Of a stretch of 16,798 nucleotides of DNA, positions 1-13,563 are shown piece by piece. The DNA is from DATKEH01 sp035546355. Its GTDB lineage: Bacteria > Acidobacteriota > Thermoanaerobaculia > Multivoradales > JAIOJS01. Position 1 is the first letter of the stretch. Every line of letters starts with the position of its first letter. The stretch covers positions 1-16,798 of the forward strand of contig DATKEH010000082.1 in assembly GCA_035546355.1 (NCBI GenBank), written 5' to 3'. Both the position numbers and the translations under genes were made by a program. The notes below the pieces were generated by a model. It saw nothing but the letters and a program-made list of their open reading frames with translations, did no database searches and had not been told where the DNA came from.

Positions 1-1353
1 GTCGCCGCCGCGGCTCGCGCGCTCCTCCGCTGCCGGGGACGCCGCCCCGATCGGTACGGCGAGCGCCGCCGCGGACGATCCCTCGCCCCTGGGCGGGCTC
101 TCTGCGCCCTGCGGGGCGGCCTCGGTGAGGGCGGGGCCGGAACCGCCGGGGCGGGGACCGGCGTCGCCGGTGGCGCCGGCCGGCACCTCCAGCGACGCCC
201 CATCCGCGGCCTGCTCTGCCGAGCCGTCGTCGCGCGCCATCAGCCACAGGAAGACGCCGCCGGCGGCGAGCAACAGCAGCAGGGCCGCGGCCACGGCCGC
301 AGCCGCCACCCAGCGCCCTGCGGAGCTGCGCGCCGTGGGTGCCGGGCCCGCCGCGGCAGGTGGCGGCGGCGGCGGCGCCGTACCCGTTGCCGCGGCAGCG
401 GCCGGCGGCGGTGGCGGTGGAACGGCGGCGGCGGCCGCGCTGCCGCTTCCCAGCCGCACCGTGTCGTCCATGTCTTCGGCCGGCGGCGCGGCGGTGCCGT
501 CCAGCACGCCCTCCGATAGCTCCCTCTCGCAACCCGCCAGCTCCTCGGCCAGCTCGGCGGCGGTGGCGAAGCGGGCGTCACGCTCCTTGGCCAGCAGGCG
601 GCTGACGATTCGCTCGAGACGGGGCGGCAGGCCGGACCGCACCTCCGCCAGCGGCACCGGCTCGCGGCTGAGGATCTGGTAGACCAGGGTGGTGATGGTG
701 TCGCCCTCGAAGGGGCGGCGGCGGCTGAGCACCTCGTAGAGCACGACGCCGAGCGAGAACAGGTCGCTGCGGCCGTCGAGCTCGTCGCCCCGGATCTGCT
801 CGGGCGACAGGTAGTGGGGGCTGCCGACCACCGAGCCCGCCTGGGTGAGCTCGGTCTGCTGGCCCACCATCTTGGCGATGCCGAAGTCGGTGACCTTCAC
901 CTGCCCGGCCTCGTCGAGCAGGATGTTGCTGGGCTTGATGTCGCGATGCACGATGCCGCGCCGGTGCGCCGCATCCAGCCCCTCGGCCGCTTGGCGGCCG
1001 ATGCGCAGCACCTCGCCCAGCGTCAGCGGCGGCTCGGCACGCATCCGCTGCGCCAGGTCGGGCCCGTCGATGAACTCGAAGGCGAGGTAGAACACGCCCT
1101 CGGCCTCGCCGGCATCGAACAGGGTCACCACGTACGGATGGACGAGGCGGCCGGCGGCCTTGGCCTCCCGCAGCAGCCGCGCCTTGAGCTCGTCGTGCGA
1201 CATCGCCTGCTCGCCGAGCAGGCGCACCGTCTTGAGCGCCAGCCGGCGCTCGATCGCCGGGTCTTCGGCGAGGTACACCTCGCCCATGGCGCCGGCTCCC
1301 AGCCGGCGGACGATGCGGTAGCGGCCGAGGGCGGCGCCCGGGGCGAGGCTCAT
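1..1353 (-). CDS. PknB-type Ser/Thr protein kinase with one membrane segment (3' end outside window)
   Basis: Membrane-anchored eukaryotic-like Ser/Thr kinase; 451 residues are visible and the frame is still open at the window edge. The kinase domain spans about residues 12-275. It has the glycine-rich loop LGAGAMGEV (18-26), ATP-anchoring Lys41 in ALK, catalytic loop HRDIKPSN (136-143, Asp138), Mg-binding DFG (156-158) and the SPE motif (183-185), so it should be active. An Ala/Pro-rich linker (about 290-345) with two proline runs leads to a hydrophobic segment (about 348-371), then a Gly/Ala/Pro/Ser-rich, low-complexity exterior region without a recognisable sensor such as PASTA. The start is ATG at 1353, preceded by a strong GGAGGAG lying inside the end of the upstream DUF2007-type gene, 7 bp from its stop. 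This implies translational coupling with that gene. Substrates are unknown, and an extracytoplasmic domain may lie beyond the window. Confidence 0.93.
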   Translation of the reverse strand, partial: MSLAPGAALGRYRIVRRLGAGAMGEVYLAEDPAIERRLALKTVRLLGEQAMSHDELKARLLREAKAAGRLVHPYVVTLFDAGEAEGVFYLAFEFIDGPDLAQRMRAEPPLTLGEVLRIGRQAAEGLDAAHRRGIVHRDIKPSNILLDEAGQVKVTDFGIAKMVGQQTELTQAGSVVGSPHYLSPEQIRGDELDGRSDLFSLGVVLYEVLSRRRPFEGDTITTLVYQILSREPVPLAEVRSGLPPRLERIVSRLLAKERDARFATAAELAEELAGCERELSEGVLDGTAAPPAEDMDDTVRLGSGSAAAAAVPPPPPPAAAAATGTAPPPPPPAAAGPAPTARSSAGRWVAAAAVAAALLLLLAAGGVFLWLMARDDGSAEQAADGASLEVPAGATGDAGPRPGGSGPALTEAAPQGAESPPRGEGSSAAALAVPIGAASPAAEERASRGGD

Positions 1354-1360
1354 GGACGCG

Positions 1361-1627
1361 TCACTCCTCCGCCGGGCCGGGCGGCTCGGACCACCCTTCG
1401 GCCAGCTCGGCGGAGGAATGCTCGGCGATCAGGGCCCTGGCGCGCTCGGCATGCTCGCCCGGCACCTGCAGGCGCACTTCGCCCAGCGGGTTGACGGTGA
1501 TCGGAAACTCGTGGGAGTGCACCGACTCCACCTCGCACGCGATGCCGTGGCCCGCCAGGAACCCGGCGATCAGCCGCGCCTCCTCCTCGTTGCCCAGGAC
1601 TGCCACCACCTCCCATGACTCGGCCAT
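1361..1627 (-). CDS. DUF2007-like putative signal-transducing protein, 88 aa
   Basis: Small soluble protein of 88 residues resembling the DUF2007 family (labelled putative prokaryotic signal-transducing protein; biochemical role not established). What is seen: an N-terminal strand WEVVAVLGN, a helix EEARLIAGFLAGHGI (about 15-29), a strand region with a VNPLGEVRLQVP segment (about 45-56), and a final helix ERARALIAEH (61-70). This alpha/beta layout, with the phrase for transfer between residues and the ERARALI helix, is typical of the family. The frame stays open upstream, but ATG 1627 is the first start that fits the domain. No clear Shine-Dalgarno sequence precedes it. Its stop lies 7 bp before the kinase ATG and its coding end supplies the kinase ribosome-binding site, so it is probably expressed with the kinase. 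It could be an accessory or substrate of the kinase, which is inference. Confidence 0.8.
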   Translation of the reverse strand: MAESWEVVAVLGNEEEARLIAGFLAGHGIACEVESVHSHEFPITVNPLGEVRLQVPGEHAERARALIAEHSSAELAEGWSEPPGPAEE

Positions 1628-1709
1628 TGGAAGATGATAGCCGAGGTGCAGTGGCGGGCATGGCGTGGTCGGCCCCGCCGACGGCAGTGGCTCGCGCGCG
1701 GGTCGCCGG

Positions 1710-2543
1710 CTAATCCAGCTCCACCAGGCAATACGGGCTGCAGGTGCGCCGGGGGTAGAAGTGCCGGCTGGCCTCGACGAAGCCGTGCACGGTGGGCTCC
1801 CAGCGGTAGAGCGAGAACCGCAGCGAGCGGTCGTCGACGCGGATCCAGTTGAAGGTGTTGCGGTTGGACTCGCTCCCCCGGCCCCGGCTCGAAGTCGTCG
1901 TCCCGGCATGCAGCATCAGCACCGGCTCCCGGCCGCTGGGGTAGAACTCCTCCGAGGTGGCGAGGTAGGTCTGGTGCTGGTGCCCGGAGAGCACCAGCTC
2001 GACGCCGGCGTCGGAGAACAGCTCGATCGCCTGGTAGGCGTTGGACAGCACCGACTGGGTGCCGAAGCGGGGCGGCGGGATCATGTGGTGGTGGGCGACG
2101 ACCATCTTCACCAGCCCGTCGGGCACCTGCTGCAGCAGGTCGGCCACCTGGCGCAATCGCGACAAGCGGATTCGCCCCTCCTTGACCGTCCAGCCGTGGG
2201 CGGTGTTGATCCCCACCAGGAACAGCTCGTCGTCCTGGAAGATCGGCTCGAGATCGGGCGAGAAGTGCCGCCGGTAGGCGCCGAACGGGTCGAAGATCCG
2301 CTCCCAGAAGCGGTACATCGGCACGTCGTGGTTCCCCGGCACCACCAGCGCCGGCGCCGGCAGCCGGTCGATGAACGCCCGCGCGGCGCGAAACTGTCGC
2401 GGCTTGGCGCGCTGGGTGAGGTCGCCGGAGACCACCACCACGTCGGGGTGGTGGTCGTCCGCGAAGCGGTGGATCTCCGCCGCCAGCTCGGCGAGGTGGG
2501 GGGGGCCGAAGTGGATGTCGGAGATGTGGAGGATCTGGCGCAC
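1710..2543 (-). CDS. Calcineurin-like metallophosphoesterase, 277 aa
   Basis: Soluble dinuclear-metal phosphoesterase of the class III cyclic-nucleotide phosphodiesterase-like (CpdA/Icc-like) group. All the metal-binding blocks are present in order: DIH (Asp9, His11), GDLTQ (Asp41), GNHD (70-73), the histidine block at 151-153, and GHQH (187-190). The first block with DIH, and the short 277-residue single-domain size, match bacterial cytoplasmic members; there is no signal peptide. The substrate (cAMP, another phosphodiester, a lipid pyrophosphate) cannot be read from the sequence. The start is GTG at 2543, the only start between the in-frame stop of the upstream gene (TAG 2568-2570) and the first motif. 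A clear Shine-Dalgarno sequence is lacking. It lies 24 bp after the 71-aa gene and is probably the third gene of a small operon with the two membrane-tail proteins. Confidence 0.93.
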   Translation of the reverse strand: MRQILHISDIHFGPPHLAELAAEIHRFADDHHPDVVVVSGDLTQRAKPRQFRAARAFIDRLPAPALVVPGNHDVPMYRFWERIFDPFGAYRRHFSPDLEPIFQDDELFLVGINTAHGWTVKEGRIRLSRLRQVADLLQQVPDGLVKMVVAHHHMIPPPRFGTQSVLSNAYQAIELFSDAGVELVLSGHQHQTYLATSEEFYPSGREPVLMLHAGTTTSSRGRGSESNRNTFNWIRVDDRSLRFSLYRWEPTVHGFVEASRHFYPRRTCSPYCLVELD

Positions 2544-2567
2544 GCGGCGGCCCGGTGGCTTCGGCGC

Positions 2568-2783
2568 CTACTTGCCGAGCAGACCCGCCGCGGCCTCGCT
2601 CGCCTGCGCAGCGGCCAAGGCGCCGAGGGTCGCCAGCAGCACGTCCCCGCGGGCCCGCCCGAGCCAGAAGCCGGCCGCCGCGGCCACCGCGACGGCGGTC
2701 CGCGGGTAGCGCCGCACCATCCGCTTCCACGGGAACCCCTCGGGGAGCAGCTCGTCCAGCAGCGCGTCGGCGTCGCCGAGCAT
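2568..2783 (-). CDS. Small hydrophobic protein, 71 aa, probable membrane protein
   Basis: Unrecognised small protein of 71 residues. It begins with a polar stretch (1-27, with basic KRMVRRYPR just before the membrane part), followed by two hydrophobic Ala/Gly-rich stretches (about 28-43 and 47-68) that could form a helical hairpin. The first contains AAAAGFWLG, very like the AAAAGFVLG in the tail of the neighbouring DUF883-like protein. ATG 2783 is 8 bp after the stop of that gene, with GGGAG about 12 nt upstream, so co-expression is likely. The pairing recalls the enterobacterial arrangement of a YqjD/ElaB-type protein with a small membrane partner (YqjE), but similarity to YqjE itself is not evident to me. 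A function cannot be assigned. Confidence 0.7.
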   Translation of the reverse strand: MLGDADALLDELLPEGFPWKRMVRRYPRTAVAVAAAAGFWLGRARGDVLLATLGALAAAQASEAAAGLLGK

Positions 2784-2791
2784 GCGGGCGG

Positions 2792-3121
2792 CTACTCCCG
2801 CCGCCCGCCGCGCAGCAGCAAGCCGAGGACGAACCCCGCCGCGGCGGCGATCAACAGGGAACGGCCAGGATTGTCGCGCACGTAGTCGTCGAGGTCATCG
2901 CTCCACGCCCCCACGTTCTGCGCCACCTTGCCGTAGCCGCCGCGCAGGCTCTCGACGGCGCCGTCCATGCGCTCGCGCGCCGCCTTGGCCGCCTGCTCCG
3001 CCTCGCGGCGCATCTCCTCGGCCACCTTCTGGTACCGCTGCTCCGCGCCGCGGGCCGCCTCGCCGAGACGTTCCTTGACTCGTCGGGCCCCCTGCTTCGC
3101 CTTGTCGCTCGCGTCTGTCAT
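2792..3121 (-). CDS. DUF883/ElaB/YqjD-like tail-anchored protein, 109 aa
   Basis: Probable inner-membrane tail-anchored protein of the ElaB/YqjD (DUF883) type; Escherichia coli members associate with ribosomes and the membrane in stationary phase, but no function is shown here. Residues 1-65 are highly charged and helical (K/E/R/A-rich, coiled-coil-like). They are followed by DDYVRDNPGRSLL (78-90), the characteristic pre-membrane motif, and a single hydrophobic segment (about 88-103) containing AAAAGFVLG, ending in a basic RGGRRE tail. Upstream ATGs exist in frame (up to 3220), but the start at 3121 has GAGGGG placed 6 nt before it and matches the family N-terminus better. ATG 3127 is a close alternative, adding two residues. 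It is the first gene of a minus-strand cluster with the 71-aa protein and the phosphoesterase. Its promoter should be in 3122-3267. Confidence 0.85.
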   Translation of the reverse strand: MTDASDKAKQGARRVKERLGEAARGAEQRYQKVAEEMRREAEQAAKAARERMDGAVESLRGGYGKVAQNVGAWSDDLDDYVRDNPGRSLLIAAAAGFVLGLLLRGGRRE

Positions 3122-3267
3122 CGCCATCCCCTCTCTCGGTGAGGCCCCGCCCTTCCAGCGCGCGGCGCCGGGGAGGGGGCTGTGGGCGATTGTATCGCGC
3201 GGCGCCGCGCACCGCATCATGGCACCTCGCGTATCGCGCGGCGTCGGGCTGCTAGACTCGGCTCACG
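3122..3267. other. Divergent intergenic region with GC palindrome and 13-bp direct repeat
   Basis: This 146-bp gap separates the minus-strand DUF883-like gene from the plus-strand YihY gene, so it should hold promoters for both directions. What can be seen: a 14-bp perfect palindrome centred on GGCGCC at 3197-3210; a 13-bp direct repeat GTATCGCGCGGCG at 3192-3204 and 3231-3243 (39 bp apart); a minus-strand TACAAT hexamer at 3189-3194 that could be a -10 element for the left cluster but lacks a good -35; and a plus-strand TAGACT at 3253-3258, close before the YihY start. None of the promoter calls is strong. Confidence 0.4.
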
Positions 3268-4614
3268 ATGCCTGGGCTGCACGCCTCGATGCGCCGGCGA
3301 CGGCGCTCGCCGGGCGAGATGGTCCGAGCCGCTGCGCCTCGCCTCCGGGAGAGCCTCCGCCGATCCCTCGTCTTCCTCGGCCTGGTGCGACGCAAGTCGG
3401 GCGAGGACGCCATCACCCTCAAGGCGGCGGCCCTGGCGTTCGTCACCATCCTGGCGCTCATCCCGCTGCTCGCCGCCTTCTCCTTCGTCGGCACCCAGCT
3501 GCTCCACCGCTACCAGGAGCGCATCCTCGACGTCCTCACCAGCTTCCTGCCCTACTCCGAGTCCGACCTGGTGGAGACCATCGAGAAGTTCGTCCACCAG
3601 GCGGAGAACCTCCAGGAGACGGGCGCCCTGATCTTCGTGCTGGTGGGTCTCGGCGCCTTCATGACCATCGAGGAGACGATCAACAAGATCTGGCGAGTCT
3701 CCACCCGCCGCACGCTGCGGGCCAAGCTGCTCTCCTTCACGCTGCTGGTGTTCTGGGGCCCGATGGTCATCGGCTCGGGGCTGGCCCTGCTGGCGGTGCT
3801 GCGCAGCCGTCCCGGCTTCGACGTGCTGTTCCAGGAATCGATCCTGGTACGCGCCCTCCCCTTCCTGGTCAGCGCGGTCGGCCTGACGATGCTCTACTGG
3901 CAGGTGCCCTATACGCAGGTGCGGTTCCGGGCCGCCGCTGCCGGCGGCGTGCTCGCCGCCCTGCTGCTGGAGCTGTTGCGTCACACCTTCGGTCTCTACG
4001 TCTCGAGCCTGACCGAGATCAGCAGGCTGGTGTACGGGGGGTTCGCCCTGGCTCTCTTCTTCATGGTCTCGGTGCAGCTCGCCTGGTGGGCGGTGCTGAT
4101 CGGCTGCGAGGTGGCGTTCGTCACCCAGCACGCCGACTCGCTGACCCGGTCGCGGCAGCTCGACGCCCGCTGGCGAGAGCCGTGGGTGGGATTGGCCGCC
4201 ACGCTGCTCCTCGGCCAGGAGCTGCGTTCGGGCCGGCCCCTGCAGGACCTCGACACGGTTTCCTCGCGGCTCGGCCTGGCGCCGGAAGCGCTGGAGGAGG
4301 CCCTCGAGCCGCTGCGGCGTGCGGGCGTGGTGGTGGAGACGGGGGGCGACGCCCGGCAGTACCTGCTCGCCCGGCCGCCGCAGGACGTGGCGGTGGAGAC
4401 GGTCCTCGCAGCCTACGACGGCGGCCTCGAGGAGCTCGGCGAAGCCCTGCCGGCCGACCTCGGCGCTCGCCTCTCCGGGGTCAGCACGGCGCTGCAGCAG
4501 AGCCGCCGGCGCACCCTGGCCGACCGCACCCTCGCGGATCTCCTGCCGTCCGCCACCCCGGCCGTGGACGGTCCCCAGCCGGTGGTCGCCACCGGCGCCT
4601 CTCGCACCCGCTGA
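3268..4614 (+). CDS. YihY/RBN-family (UPF0761) membrane protein with C-terminal winged-helix-like extension
   Basis: Inner-membrane protein of the YihY family (once misnamed ribonuclease BN); its transport or other function is unproven. It is 448 residues long. A basic N-terminus (1-45) precedes about six membrane segments: roughly 53-75, 118-137, 154-177, 195-213, 222-240 and 256-285. Family hallmarks are the early segment with AAALAFVTILALIPLLAA, the GAFMTIEETINKIW block (129-142) and the YGGFA block near 256. The C-terminal 160 residues are cytoplasmic; residues about 305-370 look like a winged helix, as in longer YihY proteins, followed by a polar Ala-rich tail. ATG 3268 was taken as the start; it has no clear Shine-Dalgarno sequence, and ATG 3289 or 3319 remain possible. 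A perfect 8-bp hairpin with a 3-nt loop (4578-4596) lies at its 3' end. It is probably a separate unit from the kinases downstream. Confidence 0.9.
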   Translation: MPGLHASMRRRRRSPGEMVRAAAPRLRESLRRSLVFLGLVRRKSGEDAITLKAAALAFVTILALIPLLAAFSFVGTQLLHRYQERILDVLTSFLPYSESDLVETIEKFVHQAENLQETGALIFVLVGLGAFMTIEETINKIWRVSTRRTLRAKLLSFTLLVFWGPMVIGSGLALLAVLRSRPGFDVLFQESILVRALPFLVSAVGLTMLYWQVPYTQVRFRAAAAGGVLAALLLELLRHTFGLYVSSLTEISRLVYGGFALALFFMVSVQLAWWAVLIGCEVAFVTQHADSLTRSRQLDARWREPWVGLAATLLLGQELRSGRPLQDLDTVSSRLGLAPEALEEALEPLRRAGVVVETGGDARQYLLARPPQDVAVETVLAAYDGGLEELGEALPADLGARLSGVSTALQQSRRRTLADRTLADLLPSATPAVDGPQPVVATGASRTR

Positions 4615-4735
4615 CCGGACGCGGCGATGACAGACTCCTACGGGTACCTACGGTCGAGGTCGGCGCCGGCGGGTGCGGCGAGCGGTCACCACTGGCACGG
4701 CCCCTGCTTACGTACCATCGGACACGGCGGCCCAG
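4615..4735. other. Intergenic region before the signalling gene cluster
   Basis: This 121-bp stretch lies between the YihY gene and the first kinase gene and is the most likely promoter site for the signalling cluster. ATGACA at 4627-4632 resembles a -35 element, but no convincing -10 stands at a proper distance. An in-frame GTG at 4673 would extend the downstream protein by 21 residues. No terminator with a T-run is visible. Confidence 0.3.
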
Positions 4736-6399
4736 ATGGCTGATCAGGATCTGCAGAAGGCAGAAATTACAAGCACGGGGAAAGAGTCCACCCTTTCCAG
4801 GCCGGAGGGGGTGCCCGACGACGCCAGAGCCGCGAGCGACATCCTGGTCGTCGACGACGACGCCGCCAACCTCGCAGCCATCGAGGTGGCCCTGGGCGAG
4901 CTGGGGCGCGGCCTGGTCAAGGCGAGCTCCGGACGCGAGGCCTTGCGCCTGCTGCTGGAGGAGGACTTCGCCCTCATCCTCCTCGACGTCAAGATGCCGG
5001 GAATGGACGGCTTCGAGACGGCGCGGATGATCCGTTCGCGCCGGCGCACGCGGCACGTGCCGATCATCTTCGTCACCGCCTACAGCCGCGACGACGCCGA
5101 CATCCTCTACGGCTACTCCCTGGGCGCCGTGGATTTCCTGTTCAAGCCCATCGTCCCCGAGGTGCTGCGCGCCAAGGCATCGGTGTTCGTCGAGCTGCAG
5201 CAGCGCACGGCCGAAGTGGCGCGCCAGGCGGAGCTGCTGCGCGAGATGGAGCGCCGCGAGCTCGACCGCCACATGCAGCAGGAGCGGCAGCGCTGGGAAG
5301 CCGACGCCCTGCGCGAGGAGAGCCGGCGCAAGGACGAGTTCCTCGCCGTGCTGGCCCACGAGCTGCGCAACCCGTTGGCGCCGATGGTCACCGGGCTCGA
5401 GCTGATCCGCCAGTACGGCATCGGCCACGAGGGGCTCGACCGCGTCCGCGCCTCGATGGAGCGCCAGGTCCACCACCTGGTCCGGCTCGTCGACGACCTG
5501 CTCGACGTGTCGCGGATCTCGCAGGGCAAGATCATCCTGCGCTGCGAGCGCATCGATCTCGGCGACGTGATGGACCAGGCGCTGGACAGCGTGCGCCCCT
5601 TCCTCGCGGAGCGCCGACACGAGCTCTCGCTGTCGCCCTGTGACGAGCCGCTGCCGATAGACGGCGACGCGGTGCGCCTCACTCAGGTGGTCGCCAACCT
5701 GCTGCACAACGCGGCGCGGTACACCCATCCCGGCGGCCAGATCCGCCTCTCCTGCGGTCGCGACCGCGACTTCGCGGTGGTGCGGGTCGCCGACAACGGC
5801 CGCGGGATCGGCGCCGCGATGCTGGAGCGCATCTTCGACATGTTCGTGCAGGAGCAGGAGAACGGCAGCGGCCTGGGGCTGGGGCTCACCCTGGTGCACC
5901 GGCTGGTGCACATGCACGGCGGGCGGGTGCGCGCCTACAGCGAGGGGCGCGGCAAGGGGAGCGAGTTCGTGGTGCGGCTGCCGCTGAGCAGCGCCGGCGA
6001 GGCCGCAGGAGTCGCCGCTGGAGCCGAGGACGAGCCGCACGAACGCGACGAACCGCTGCGCATCGTCGTCGTCGAGGACCAGGACGACGTACGCCACGGC
6101 GTCCAGGCCCTTCTCGAGCAGTGGGGGCATGGCGTGGAGTGCGCCGCCAACGGCGCCGAGGGCGTGGAGCGCATCCTCGCCAGCCGCCCCGACGTCGCCC
6201 TGGTGGACATCGCGATGCCGGGCGGCATCGACGGCTACGGCGTCGCCCGCCGCGTCCGCGCCGCCCTCGGCGCCGCGGCGCCGCGGCTGATCGCCCTCAC
6301 CGGCTTCGGCCGCCCCGAGGACCAGGAGAGATCACGAGACGCCGGATTCGCCGCTCATTTGACCAAGCCCGCCGCGGCCAGCGATCTACAGCGGGCGCT

Positions 6400-6405
6400 G
6401 AGGAG
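6400..6405 (+). promoter_or_regulatory. Ribosome-binding site of the giant kinase
   Basis: GAGGAG lies 8 nt before ATG 6414, inside the coding end of the upstream hybrid kinase. It decides the start of the 2102-residue protein and shows that the 68-bp gene overlap is real rather than a wrong start choice. Confidence 0.75.
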
Positions 6406-6413
6406 TCGACTGC

Positions 6414-12720
<6,307 letters not shown>

Positions 12721-12722
<2 letters not shown>

Positions 12723-12727
12723 GGAGG
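12721..12727 (+). promoter_or_regulatory. Ribosome-binding site for cheR (supports a TTG start)
   Basis: GAGGAGG begins within the stop codon of the giant kinase and lies 8 nt before TTG 12736. No ATG or GTG stands at a suitable distance, so this strong site is the reason for choosing a TTG start. It also points to translation re-initiation after the kinase. Confidence 0.75.
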
Positions 12728-12735
12728 CGACGGCG

Positions 12736-13563
12736 TTGCAGGAGCGCCAGGAGCTCGAGGAGCTCGAGCTCGATCTGCTGCTGACGGGGGTGGCGCAGCG
12801 ATGGGGCTACGACTTCCGCAATTACACCGAGGCCTCGCTGCGGCGCCGGGTGCAGCGGGCGATGCAGCTCGAGGGAGTGCGGACGATCTCGGCGCTGCAG
12901 GAGCGCCTGCTGCGCGACCCGCAATCGTTCCAGCGTTTCGTCTCGACGCTGACCATCAAGGTGACCGGCATGTTCCGCGACGCCGAGGTCTACCGGGCGC
13001 TGCGCAAGCAGGTGGTGCCGGCGCTGCGGACCTGGCCCTTCCTGCGCATCTGGGTGGCCGGCTGCGCCACCGGCGAAGAGGTCTACTCCCTGGCCATCCT
13101 GCTACGCGAGGAGGGGCTGCTGGAGCGCAGCCGCATCTACGCCACCGACCTCTCCGAGGACGTGCTGCGGCAGGCGCGGCGGGGCATCTACCCCCTCGCC
13201 GCGATGCGCGAGTACACGCGCGCCTACCAGCTCGCCGGGGGCGAGGCCGACTTCTCCTCCTACTACCGGGCCGACGACCGCAACGCCATCCTGCGCCCCG
13301 AGCTGAGCGGGAACATCATCTTCTCGCAGCACAACCTGGTATCGGACGGTTCGTTCAACGAGTTCCACCTGATCCTCTGCCGCAACGTGATGATCTACTT
13401 CGACGCCGAGCTGCGCCAGCGGGTCTACGAGCTGCTCCACGACAGCCTGGTGAAGTTCGGCATCCTGGTGCTGGGGATCCGCGAGTCGCTGCGCTTCGCC
13501 CCCAACGCCGACCAGTTCGAGCCGCTCTCCGAGCCCCTGCGCATCTATCGGAGGGTACGGTGA
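12736..13563 (+). CDS. cheR: CheR-type protein-glutamate O-methyltransferase, 275 aa
   Basis: Transfers methyl groups from S-adenosylmethionine to glutamates of signalling proteins; classically the targets are chemoreceptors. The N-terminal helical domain (about 8-75) contains the arginine-rich SLRRRVQRAM. VTGMFRD (76-82) corresponds to the usual VTE(F/M)FRD. The SAM-binding motif GCATGEE is at 109-115, the acidic ATDLSEDVL at 136-144, and CRNVMIYFD (215-223) is the conserved late motif. The length is normal for a single-domain CheR with no TPR extension. TTG 12736 is the start (see the ribosome-binding site). The gene lies 13 bp after the giant kinase and overlaps cheB by 4 bp. No chemoreceptor or CheA/CheW is nearby, so its substrate may be the sensor or the poly-HAMP kinase of this cluster (inference). 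It is probably not a flagellar chemotaxis enzyme. Confidence 0.95.
   Translation: MQERQELEELELDLLLTGVAQRWGYDFRNYTEASLRRRVQRAMQLEGVRTISALQERLLRDPQSFQRFVSTLTIKVTGMFRDAEVYRALRKQVVPALRTWPFLRIWVAGCATGEEVYSLAILLREEGLLERSRIYATDLSEDVLRQARRGIYPLAAMREYTRAYQLAGGEADFSSYYRADDRNAILRPELSGNIIFSQHNLVSDGSFNEFHLILCRNVMIYFDAELRQRVYELLHDSLVKFGILVLGIRESLRFAPNADQFEPLSEPLRIYRRVR

Noticed and set aside
1665..2885. A 406-codon plus-strand open frame opposite the phosphoesterase
   Set aside because: The minus strand encodes the complete phosphoesterase motif set; the plus frame is Val/Arg/Gly/His-rich shadow sequence.
2967..5030. A 687-codon plus-strand open frame crossing several genes
   Set aside because: It overlaps the YihY gene out of frame and the DUF883-like gene on the other strand, is Arg/Pro/Gly-rich, and has no motif.
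4481..6130. A 549-codon minus-strand open frame opposite the hybrid kinase
   Set aside because: The plus strand carries all receiver and kinase motifs here; the reverse frame is a composition artefact.
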